Shown here one piece after another: positions 1 to 5,503 of a stretch of 5,503 nt of DNA. Every line of letters begins with the position of its first letter. Positions within the stretch are counted from its first letter, which is position 1. The stretch comes from Rhodoferax sp. (lineage in GTDB: Bacteria; Pseudomonadota; Gammaproteobacteria; Burkholderiales; Burkholderiaceae_C): the NCBI GenBank assembly GCA_018882485.1, contig VERU01000198.1:1-5503 (forward strand). Reading direction: 5' to 3'. A model generated the notes under the pieces. That model made no database searches, was not told the origin of the DNA, and saw only the letters and a program-made list of their open reading frames with translations. The translations under genes and the position numbers were made by a program.

Positions 1-525
1 CTGTATTACATCGGCGGCATCATCAAGCACGCCCGCGCTCTCAACGCCATCACCAACCCCGGCACCAACAGCTACAAGCGCCTGGTGCCCGGCTTCGAGG
101 CGCCGGTCAAGCTGGCCTACAGCTCGCGCAACCGCTCGGCCTCGATTCGCATCCCCTTCGTCGCCAACCCCAAGGGCCGCCGCATCGAGGCGCGCTTCCC
201 CGATCCTTCGGCCAACCCCTACCTGTGCTTCTCGGCCCTGATGATGGCCGGTCTGGACGGCGTGGAGAACAAGATCCACCCGGGCGAAGCCGCCACCAAG
301 GACCTCTACCACCTGCCTCCGGAGGAAGACAAGCTGGTGCCAACCGTCTGCCACAGCCTGGACCAGGCGCTGGAGTACCTGGACAAGGACCGCGCGTTCC
401 TGACCAAGGGCGGCGTCTTCTCGGACTCGATGCTGGATGCCTACATCGAACTCAAGATGGGCGAGGTCACCCGCTTCCGCATGGCGCCGCACCCGGTCGA
501 ATACGACATGTACTACTCGCTGTGA
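1..525 (+). CDS. glnA: Glutamine synthetase, type I, C-terminal part (5' end outside window)
   Basis: This is the last 174 residues of glutamine synthetase, which makes glutamine from glutamate, ammonia and ATP in the cytoplasm as a dodecamer. The frame is open from base 1, so the gene starts before the window; the full family protein is about 470 residues. Visible hallmarks are the substrate-binding stretch NRSASIRIP, with its arginines, near window residue 45, and the conserved ending [11 protein letters not shown]. The motif [11 protein letters not shown] carries the tyrosine (codon 307-309) matching the residue adenylylated by GlnE (Tyr397 in E. coli). The enzyme is therefore probably controlled by reversible adenylylation. 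Its position upstream of glnL and glnG fits the classic Ntr cluster, in which the two-component system controls glnA. A GTG at 85 is internal and not a start. The identification is secure. Confidence 0.97.
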   Translation: MYYIGGIIKHARALNAITNPGTNSYKRLVPGFEAPVKLAYSSRNRSASIRIPFVANPKGRRIEARFPDPSANPYLCFSALMMAGLDGVENKIHPGEAATKDLYHLPPEEDKLVPTVCHSLDQALEYLDKDRAFLTKGGVFSDSMLDAYIELKMGEVTRFRMAPHPVEYDMYYSL

Positions 526-573
526 TGCCGACCACCCGGCGGCCTGCGGGCTGCCGGAGGTCTGCGACACTGC

Positions 574-595
574 AGGGACGGCCTTGGCCGTCCCT
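574..595 (+). terminator. Hairpin after glnA, possible terminator or attenuator
   Basis: A perfect 10-bp inverted repeat (574-583 against 586-595) is separated by only two bases. As RNA it would form a GC-rich stem capped by a CUUG tetraloop. It lies 49 bases after the glnA stop and is followed by a modest pyrimidine-rich tail (TTCTCATT) rather than a clean run of T. This fits a weak or leaky intrinsic terminator that separates the abundant glnA message from the regulatory genes downstream. The structure is seen directly; the function is inferred. Confidence 0.5.
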
Positions 596-620
596 TCTCA
601 TTGGCGCTTTCCCGAATCCC

Positions 621-1175
621 ATGCCGCACCCGGTTCTGCTTGCAAGCTCCCTCCGCCGCCGGGTCCGCCTGCTGGCACTGGGGGCATGGCTGGCTGGTGC
701 CGCGGCGGCCCAGCCGATCTACCGTTGCGGCAACGAGTTCACCAACGTGGTGGTGGATCCCGAACGGCGTGGCTGTCGTCTGATCCAGGGCACGCAGCCG
801 GTGGCCCGCGCGCCCTCTGCCCCGGTGGAGCCGGCAAGCCCTGCGCGCAGCGCTGGCGCCGCCAGCGGCCCCCGCGCCTCCGGGCCGGTGGCCGGCGCCC
901 GCGTCGATCCGGCCCAGCAGCGGGCCCGCGATGCCGATGCCCGGCAGATACTCGAGGCCGAATTGCGCAAGGCCCAGGCCCGCCATGCCGAGTTGCTCAG
1001 GGAATACAACCGCGGCGAACCCGAGCGCCGAGCCGACGAAACCCGTAATCCCCAGCGCTACCAGGACCGCGTGGCCGAGATGAAGGCGTCGATCGAACGC
1101 CTGGAGGCCGACATGGCGGGCATACGGCGCGAATTGGCACGGCAGCCCCAGGCGGGCGCTGCCCCCCTGCGCTGA
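621..1175 (+). CDS. Predicted exported protein with Cys pair and charged helical C-terminus (DUF4124-like), function unknown
   Basis: This is a 184-residue protein of unknown function. Residues 1-30 look like a Sec signal peptide: arginines at 12-14 and 16, a hydrophobic stretch LLALGAWLAGAAAA, and probable cleavage before QPIYRC. The mature N-terminus, IYRCGNEFTN to GCRLI, has two cysteines (36 and 52) and resembles the short DUF4124-type module of proteobacterial periplasmic proteins; that assignment is tentative. Residues 57-97 are a Pro/Ala/Gly-rich linker. Residues 98-175 are highly charged and probably helical or coiled-coil, with EYNRGEPERR in the middle. From memory, similar genes sit between glnA and glnL in related Burkholderiales. 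The ATG at 621 is chosen because it starts directly at the signal peptide, but no clear Shine-Dalgarno precedes it. An in-frame ATG at 525 touches the glnA stop and would read through the hairpin, so it is less likely. The stop is 10 nt before glnL, suggesting co-transcription. Confidence 0.82.
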   Translation: MPHPVLLASSLRRRVRLLALGAWLAGAAAAQPIYRCGNEFTNVVVDPERRGCRLIQGTQPVARAPSAPVEPASPARSAGAASGPRASGPVAGARVDPAQQRARDADARQILEAELRKAQARHAELLREYNRGEPERRADETRNPQRYQDRVAEMKASIERLEADMAGIRRELARQPQAGAAPLR

Positions 1176-1185
1176 GGGCCCTGCC

Positions 1186-2280
1186 ATGCCATCCGACGGG
1201 CCCGAACCCCAGCCGCCCTCCGATCCGGTCGCGGCCCGCTTTCAGGCCCTGGATCATCTGGCCACGCTGGTGGCGGTGGTTCGGCAGGACGGGCGGGTGA
1301 TCTTTGCCAACACCGCCTTCGAGGAGGCCTTGGACATCTCGCGGCGTGCCGTGGTCGGCACCGTGCTGGCCGACAGCTACACCGATCCGGTCCCTTTGCG
1401 CCAGGCCCTGCGCGGCGAGCTGGGGAGTCCGTTCGCCGCGCTGCGTTACGACGCCTGGCTGCGCCGAAACGGACGCGATGCCATGCCGGTCCATGTGATC
1501 GTGACGCCGATCGAGCGCAGCGACTGGCATCTGGTGGAGATGCTGCCGCTGGAGCAGCAGGCCCGTCTGGTGCGCGAGGAGCGGCTGGCCCAGCAGGCGC
1601 AGACCAACAAGGAACTGATCCGCAATCTGGCCCACGAGATCAAGAACCCGCTGGGGGGTATCCGCGGCGCCGCGCAGCTGCTCGAGATGGAGATCGATTC
1701 ACGCGAACTCACCGAGTACACCCAGGTCATCATCCACGAGGCGGACCGGCTGCAGACCCTGGTGGACCGGCTGCTGGCGCCGCACCGCCGGCCGCAGGTG
1801 GTGGGCGATGTGAACATCCATGAAGTCTGCGAGCGGGTGCGTTCGCTGATCCTGGCCGAGTTTCCCAGGGGGCTGCGCGTCGAGCGCGATTACGACACGT
1901 CGATCCCCGAGTTCCGGGGCGATCGCGAGCAGCTGATCCAGTCGGTCCTCAACATCGCCCACAACGCCTGCGAGGCGCTGCGCGAGCAGACCGCCCGCGG
2001 CGAAGCGCGGCTGGTGTTTCGCACCCGCATCGCCCGCCAGGTGACCTTCGGCAAGCGCCGCTACCGACTGGCACTGGAATTGCATGTGATCGACAACGGA
2101 CCCGGCATACCCGAATCGATCAAGGACCGCATCTTCTACCCGCTGGTCTCCGGCAGGGAAGGCGGCTCCGGCCTGGGGCTGACACTGGCGCAGACCTTTG
2201 TTCAGCAGCACCAGGGCTCCATCGAATGCGAGAGCGTGCCGGGCCGGACCGATTTCAAGCTGTTGATTCCGCTGCCCTGA
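1186..2280 (+). CDS. glnL: Nitrogen regulation sensor histidine kinase NtrB
   Basis: This 364-residue protein is the soluble sensor kinase and phosphatase of the NtrBC system. In the family, PII (GlnB) controls its activity: low nitrogen favours phosphorylation of NtrC and high nitrogen favours dephosphorylation. An N-terminal PAS-type domain spans about residues 18-120 (LVAVVRQDGRVIFANTAFEE). The H-box RNLAHEIKNPLGG has the phosphorylated histidine at residue 150. ATP-binding motifs follow: N-box NIAHNACEAL (256-265), DNGPGIP (303-309) and the glycine-rich GGSGLGL (326-332), preceded by the NtrB-typical FYPLVSGRE. There is no membrane segment, as expected. Length is close to the E. coli protein (349). 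The ATG at 1186 has a GAGGG (1174-1178) seven bases upstream that overlaps the stop of the preceding gene, so translation may be coupled. glnG follows 26 nt downstream. Identification is secure. Confidence 0.96.
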   Translation: MPSDGPEPQPPSDPVAARFQALDHLATLVAVVRQDGRVIFANTAFEEALDISRRAVVGTVLADSYTDPVPLRQALRGELGSPFAALRYDAWLRRNGRDAMPVHVIVTPIERSDWHLVEMLPLEQQARLVREERLAQQAQTNKELIRNLAHEIKNPLGGIRGAAQLLEMEIDSRELTEYTQVIIHEADRLQTLVDRLLAPHRRPQVVGDVNIHEVCERVRSLILAEFPRGLRVERDYDTSIPEFRGDREQLIQSVLNIAHNACEALREQTARGEARLVFRTRIARQVTFGKRRYRLALELHVIDNGPGIPESIKDRIFYPLVSGREGGSGLGLTLAQTFVQQHQGSIECESVPGRTDFKLLIPLP

Positions 2281-2306
2281 AACCCGCGAACCGAGGCCAC
2301 GCACAC

Positions 2307-3875
2307 ATGAGACCCATCTGGATCGTGGACGATGACCAGTCCATCCGTTTCGTTTTGGAAAAGGCCTTGTCGCGCGAGGGGCTTCCCACCCGCAGTTTCA
2401 CCCATCCGCGCGATGTGCTCAATGCCCTGGGCACTACCGCCGACGACGAAAGCCCGCAGGTGCTGGTGAGCGACATCCGCATGCCGGGGGGCTCGGGCCT
2501 GGAGTTGCTGGAAAAGGTCAAGCGCAGTCGTCCCGGGTTGCCGGTGATCATCATGACCGCCTACTCCGACCTCGACAGCGCGGTTTCGGCCTTCCAGGGC
2601 GGCGCCTTCGAGTACCTGCCCAAGCCCTTCGACCTGCCCAAGGCGGTCGAGCTGATCCGGCGGGCGGTGGACGAGAGCGAGCGCGAGCAGGTCGATGAAG
2701 AGCGGGCCACCGAAACCCCCGAAATGCTGGGCCAGGCGCCGGCCATGCAGGATGTGTTCAGGGCCATCGGCCGGCTGAGCCAGAGCCATGTCACGGTCCT
2801 GATCACCGGCGAGTCGGGCTCGGGCAAGGAACTGGTGGCGCGGGCGCTGCACAAGCACTCTCCGCGCGCGAACGGCCCGTTCGTGGCCATCAACACTGCG
2901 GCCATCCCCAAAGACCTGCTGGAGTCCGAGCTGTTCGGCCATGAACGGGGCGCCTTCACCGGGGCGCAGACGCTGCGGCGCGGCCGTTTCGAGCAGGCCG
3001 ATGGCGGAACCCTGTTCCTCGACGAGATCGGCGACATGCCGTTCGACCTGCAGACGCGCCTGCTGCGGGTACTCAGCGATGGCCATTTCTACCGGGTCGG
3101 GGGCCATGCCGCGGTCAAGAGCCATGTGCGGGTGATCGCAGCCACCCACCAGAACCTGGAGCAGCGGGTGCGGGAGGGGGCATTCCGCGAGGACCTCTAC
3201 CACCGGCTCAACGTGATCCGGCTGCGTCTGCCGGCCTTGCGGGAGCGGCGCGAGGACGTGCCCATGTTGACGCGACATTTCCTCAAGCAGAGCGCCGTCC
3301 AGCTGGGGGTGGAGCCCAAGCGCATCTCCGACGCTGCGCTGGCGGCGCTGGGGCAGTTCGGTTTCCCGGGCAACGTGCGGCAGCTCGAGAACATCTGCCA
3401 CTGGCTGACGGTGATGGCGCCGGCCCAGGTGATCGAGCCCAAGGATCTGCCTCCCGAGGTCGCCGCAGCCGAAGTCCCTGCCACAGCCGGTCTGTCCGAC
3501 AGCCCATCCTCGCCCTTGCCCCCGGCGGGCGGGCCAACGCCCCGGGGGCCAGACATGGCGGCACCGCTGCCCTCCATGGAGCGGGCGGGGCCCCTGGCAG
3601 CGGTGCTGCCGCCCCAGGCCATCAGCCTGCCGGCATCGGGTGTGGACTCCGCCCTGGGGTCGGCCACCTGGGAGAGCGCCCTGGAGGCGGACGCCGCTGC
3701 CCTGCTGGCGGGCGCGCGCAACGATGTCTGGGATGTGCTGAGCCGGCGTTTCGAATCCAGGCTCATCCTGGCCGCCCTCGCGGCAACGCACGGCCGCCGC
3801 ATCGAGGCGGCCCACCGCCTGGGCATAGGCCGCAACACCATCACCCGCAAGATCCAGGAACTCGGCCTGGAGTGA
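2307..3875 (+). CDS. glnG: Nitrogen regulation response regulator NtrC (sigma-54 activator)
   Basis: This 522-residue protein is the partner of NtrB: once phosphorylated it forms oligomers and uses ATP to open sigma-54 promoters. The receiver domain (about 3-120) has the acidic cluster DDD at 8-10, phospho-acceptor Asp56 in SDIRMPG, Thr84 and Lys106. The AAA+ domain (about 145-385) has Walker A GESGSGKE (168-175), the sigma-54-contacting loop GAFTGA (215-220) and Walker B GGTLFLDE (233-240). A Fis-type helix-turn-helix closes the protein (about 482-522, RRIEAAHRLGIGRNTITRK). Between AAA+ and helix-turn-helix, residues 386-471 form a long Pro/Ala/Ser/Gly-rich linker, making the protein some 50 residues longer than E. 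coli NtrC (469). The ATG at 2307 places the receiver at the extreme N-terminus and has GAGG at 2293-2296; the frame stays open upstream into glnL, but that part shows no domain. Identification is secure. Confidence 0.97.
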   Translation: MRPIWIVDDDQSIRFVLEKALSREGLPTRSFTHPRDVLNALGTTADDESPQVLVSDIRMPGGSGLELLEKVKRSRPGLPVIIMTAYSDLDSAVSAFQGGAFEYLPKPFDLPKAVELIRRAVDESEREQVDEERATETPEMLGQAPAMQDVFRAIGRLSQSHVTVLITGESGSGKELVARALHKHSPRANGPFVAINTAAIPKDLLESELFGHERGAFTGAQTLRRGRFEQADGGTLFLDEIGDMPFDLQTRLLRVLSDGHFYRVGGHAAVKSHVRVIAATHQNLEQRVREGAFREDLYHRLNVIRLRLPALRERREDVPMLTRHFLKQSAVQLGVEPKRISDAALAALGQFGFPGNVRQLENICHWLTVMAPAQVIEPKDLPPEVAAAEVPATAGLSDSPSSPLPPAGGPTPRGPDMAAPLPSMERAGPLAAVLPPQAISLPASGVDSALGSATWESALEADAAALLAGARNDVWDVLSRRFESRLILAALAATHGRRIEAAHRLGIGRNTITRKIQELGLE

Positions 3876-3947
3876 TCCAACACGGGGCTGGCGGCGGCGT
3901 TGAGACGCTCGCCTGCGCCGGGCCGTTGCCCGCCGGTCCCGTGCGGG
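3876..3947. other. Convergent intergenic gap between glnG and the exonuclease gene
   Basis: This 72-bp gap separates two genes that run toward each other. The only structure I see is a five-pair stem, CGGGC-CGTT-GCCCG (3919-3932), with no T run on either side. I therefore do not call an intrinsic terminator; termination may be Rho-dependent or the transcripts may overlap at their 3' ends. Confidence 0.4.
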
Positions 3948-4715
3948 TCAGTCGGTCAGCGTCAGCACCACCGGCGTGTGGTCGCTGGGGCGTTCCAGCG
4001 CCCGGGGTGCGCGGTCGATGGCGCAGTGGCTCACCCGGGGGCGCAAGGACTCTCCGACCAGGATGTGGTCGATGCGCAGGCCCTGGTTGCGGCGAAAGCC
4101 GAAGTTGCGGTAGTCCCACCAGGTGTAGCTGCGGGGCGGCTGCTCGAACAGGCGCAGCGTGTCCACCAGGCCCAGTCCGATCAGGCCTTGCAGCTGGGCC
4201 CGCTCCTCGGCGGTGCAGTGGATGGTGTCTTTCAGGCCCACCGGGTCCCACACGTCCAGGTCGTCGAAGGTGATGTTGAAATCCCCCATCAGCACCAGCT
4301 GGGGCTGGCGTGCCAGTTCGGCCCGCAGCCACACCCTCAGGGCCTCCAGCCAGCGCATCTTGTAGGCAAACTTGTCGCTGCCCGGCTCCTGGCCGTTGGG
4401 GAAATAGGCCCCCACCACCCGCAGTCCGCCGACGTCGGCGGCGATCACCCGGGCCATCTCGTCCTCGAAGCCGGGGATGTTGCGCACCACGGCGGTGGCC
4501 GGCTCCCGGCTGATCAGCGCCACGCCGTTGTAGGTTTTTTGCCCGAAGCATTGCGCCTGGTAGCCTGCGGCCGCCAGGGCCGCATGCGGAAACTTGTCAT
4601 CGGTCAGCTTGAGCTCCTGCAGGGCCAGCACGTCCACGGGGTGGGCCTGCAGCCAGTCCAGCACATGGGGCAGGCGAACCGTGAGAGAGTTGACGTTCCA
4701 GGTGGCAAGTTTCAT
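3948..4715 (-). CDS. xth: Exodeoxyribonuclease III / AP endonuclease (EEP family)
   Basis: This 255-residue enzyme of the endonuclease/exonuclease/phosphatase family is expected to cut at abasic sites and trim damaged 3' ends in base excision repair. It acts in the cytoplasm and depends on divalent metal. The expected active-site motifs appear in order: WNVNS (Asn7), LQELK (Glu34), AYFPNG (Tyr104), GDFNI (Asp145, Asn147), TWWDYR (199-203), RIDHIL (Asp216) and the catalytic SDHTPV (Asp245, His246). Length is typical for the ExoIII branch (E. coli XthA is 268). The ATG at 4715 gives the canonical MKLATWNVNSL beginning; no good Shine-Dalgarno is visible before it. It lies on the same strand as folA, 125 bp downstream, and converges with glnG, 72 bp away. 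The family is certain; choosing between the xthA and exoA subfamily names is not possible by eye. Confidence 0.95.
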   Translation of the reverse strand: MKLATWNVNSLTVRLPHVLDWLQAHPVDVLALQELKLTDDKFPHAALAAAGYQAQCFGQKTYNGVALISREPATAVVRNIPGFEDEMARVIAADVGGLRVVGAYFPNGQEPGSDKFAYKMRWLEALRVWLRAELARQPQLVLMGDFNITFDDLDVWDPVGLKDTIHCTAEERAQLQGLIGLGLVDTLRLFEQPPRSYTWWDYRNFGFRRNQGLRIDHILVGESLRPRVSHCAIDRAPRALERPSDHTPVVLTLTD

Positions 4716-4780
4716 GAGAAAAATCGGCCTTTAGGCCCCGTGGATATTGGATAGTTTGCTATCAAAATCATTGTTTGAAC
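4716..4780 (-). promoter_or_regulatory. AT-rich leader with palindrome upstream of the exonuclease gene, possible promoter
   Basis: Bases 4741-4780 are about 30% GC (12 of 40 by count), in sharp contrast to the GC-rich surroundings. They contain the palindrome GATAG-tttg-CTATC (4750-4763), followed on the plus strand by AAAATCA. The segment is directly upstream of the exonuclease start, so it may hold that gene's own promoter or an operator. I could not fit a good -35/-10 pair with proper spacing, so no exact promoter is claimed. Base composition and palindrome are seen; the role is inferred. Confidence 0.35.
4718..4737 (-). terminator. Short hairpin followed by T run between folA and the exonuclease gene
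   Basis: Read on the minus strand, GGCC-TAAA-GGCC (4737-4726) is followed by GATTTTT, ending a few bases before the exonuclease ATG. The stem is only four pairs, or five with a two-base loop, so it would be a weak terminator at best. It could end part of the thyA-folA message, or act as a leader structure shielding the exonuclease start. Confidence 0.22.
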
Positions 4781-4840
4781 CGTTGGGCCCGGGTGATCCG
4801 ACGCCGGCTGGGTGGCCTGTGCCAGCATCGTGCGACTGGT

Positions 4841-5386
4841 TCAGATCCGCCGCCGGTAGGTCACGAAGTCGAAGCGCAAGCCTGTCGCGCTGCACTGGGG
4901 TTCCCGCGCGGTCTCCTGCCAGTCGGAGCCCAGCACCGGGGCGTGGGCATCGCCGTCGAAATCCTGCGCGATCTCGGTCACATGGGCCGATTCGGCCAGC
5001 GGCAGGGCCTGAGCGTACAACTGCGCACCGCCGATGATCCAGGCATCGGCGGCATCCGCCTGCCGGCACTGCGCCAGGGCCTGTTCCAGCGAGGAGACGG
5101 GCTGCGCCCCGGGAGCCTGCCAGCCGGCCTGGCGCGTGAGCACCAGGTTCAGCCGGCCCGGCAGCGGCCGGAATCGTGGCGGCAAGGAGTCCCAGGTGTT
5201 GCGCCCCATGATGACGGGGCAGCCCAGCGTGAGGCGCTTGAAGTGGGCCAGGTCTTCGGGGAGGTGCCAGGGCAGGGCGTTGCCGCGTCCGATCACGCCG
5301 TTGGCCGCGCGGGCCAGCACCAGGTGCAGCCGGGTGGTCGCCGCCGGCCGCTCCGGCGGGCCGGCATCCGGGTGCCGGGTGTTCAC
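4841..5386 (-). CDS. folA: Dihydrofolate reductase
   Basis: This enzyme reduces dihydrofolate to tetrahydrofolate with NADPH and is the target of trimethoprim. With the GTG start at 5386 it has 181 residues. The core begins at [14 protein letters not shown] (20-33), then [17 protein letters not shown], whose Asp45 matches the catalytic Asp27 of E. coli. The NADPH-binding segments [13 protein letters not shown] and [13 protein letters not shown] follow, then WIIGGAQLY. Compared with E. coli (159 residues) there are about 18 extra N-terminal residues ([17 protein letters not shown]) that look disordered. The start is uncertain. GTG at 5386 overlaps the thyA stop by four bases (GTGA), a common coupling arrangement, whereas an in-frame GTG at 5419 lies inside thyA. 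No ATG exists near the conserved core. A shorter non-ATG start is also possible. Its position after thyA links dihydrofolate production with its recycling. Confidence 0.93.
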   Translation of the reverse strand: MNTRHPDAGPPERPAATTRLHLVLARAANGVIGRGNALPWHLPEDLAHFKRLTLGCPVIMGRNTWDSLPPRFRPLPGRLNLVLTRQAGWQAPGAQPVSSLEQALAQCRQADAADAWIIGGAQLYAQALPLAESAHVTEIAQDFDGDAHAPVLGSDWQETAREPQCSATGLRFDFVTYRRRI

Positions 5387-5503
5387 ACCGCGACCGGCGC
5401 CTTGATGGCCGGGTGACACCGATAGTCCTGCACCTCGAAATCCTCGAATTCGTAGCCGAACAGGGACTCGGGCCGGCGCCGGATGTGCAGCACCGGATAG
5501 GGG
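5383..5503 (-). CDS. thyA: Thymidylate synthase, C-terminal end (5' part outside window)
   Basis: Only the last 39 codons are present; the gene continues past the right edge. The reading [25 protein letters not shown] to [10 protein letters not shown] matches the C-terminus of ThyA, including the FEDFE motif and the near-invariant ending IKAPVAV (E. coli ends IKAPVAI). The terminal residue region closes over the active site in this family. ThyA methylates dUMP to dTMP using methylene-tetrahydrofolate and releases dihydrofolate, the substrate of the adjacent folA product. Its TGA (5385-5383) overlaps the proposed GTG start of folA. The active-site cysteine lies outside the window. Confidence 0.94.
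   Translation of the reverse strand, partial: PYPVLHIRRRPESLFGYEFEDFEVQDYRCHPAIKAPVAV

Noticed and set aside
225..620. The long in-frame upstream extension of the exported-protein gene, reaching back into glnA.
   Set aside because: The added residues overlap glnA in another frame, are Arg/Gly-rich without domain character, and would bury the signal peptide internally.
1134..1150. A TTGGCACGGC sequence just upstream of glnL resembling the -24 half of a sigma-54 promoter.
   Set aside because: No GC-containing -12 element occurs at the required spacing, and the match lies within coding sequence.
2202..3815. A 537-codon open frame on the minus strand opposite glnG.
   Set aside because: It runs antisense to an unambiguous NtrC gene, shows no recognisable domain, and is rich in Gln, Gly, His and Arg, as expected from GC-rich coding DNA read backwards.
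3919..3932. A small CGGGC/GCCCG hairpin between the convergent genes as a bidirectional terminator.
   Set aside because: The stem is only five pairs and no T tract follows on either strand.
3900..4754. A 284-codon plus-strand open frame opposite the exonuclease gene.
   Set aside because: It mirrors a well-supported gene with all catalytic motifs, and its translation has the repetitive Gln/His/Val look of an antisense shadow.
4775..5416. A 213-codon plus-strand open frame opposite folA.
   Set aside because: It is antisense to a clear dihydrofolate reductase and has no domain or plausible ribosome-binding site of its own.
1..5503. Search for mobile elements, CRISPR arrays, tRNAs, toxin-antitoxin pairs or defence genes.
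   Set aside because: No transposase, integrase, direct-repeat array, tRNA-like fold or defence-type motif was seen; the strands are almost fully occupied by housekeeping genes.

Overview
The window looks like ordinary chromosome from a high-GC betaproteobacterium of the order Burkholderiales, most likely Comamonadaceae or a close relative. This placement is inference. It rests on the GC-rich sequence, the protein sequences as I recognise them, and the order glnA, small secreted protein gene, glnL, glnG. I see no rRNA, tRNA, CRISPR array, insertion sequence or phage gene. Every gene reads through without a frameshift.

The left two thirds (1-3875, plus strand) is a nitrogen-regulation cluster. 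It opens with the last 174 codons of glnA (glutamine synthetase), followed by a hairpin that may terminate or attenuate transcription. Next comes a small gene for a predicted exported protein with a cysteine pair and a charged helical C-terminus. Then come glnL/ntrB (sensor kinase) and glnG/ntrC (sigma-54 activator). The last three genes are tightly spaced (10 and 26 nt gaps) and are probably co-transcribed. NtrB and NtrC together sense nitrogen status through PII and switch on genes such as glnA. The promoter of glnA lies outside the window.

The right third (3948-5503, minus strand) holds a nucleotide-metabolism and DNA-repair group transcribed toward the Ntr cluster: thyA (3' end only), folA and an exonuclease III gene. 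thyA and folA appear to overlap by four bases (GTGA), which suggests translational coupling. Thymidylate synthase oxidises methylene-tetrahydrofolate to dihydrofolate, and dihydrofolate reductase regenerates tetrahydrofolate, so the pairing makes metabolic sense. The exonuclease gene is 125 bp downstream of folA, behind an unusually AT-rich 40-bp segment with a short palindrome.

glnG and the exonuclease gene converge with a 72-bp gap that holds no convincing terminator. I did not find a clearly new biological system. The items most worth a second look are the uncharacterised exported protein inside the Ntr cluster, the hairpin after glnA, the long low-complexity linker in NtrC, and the AT-rich palindromic island upstream of the exonuclease gene.
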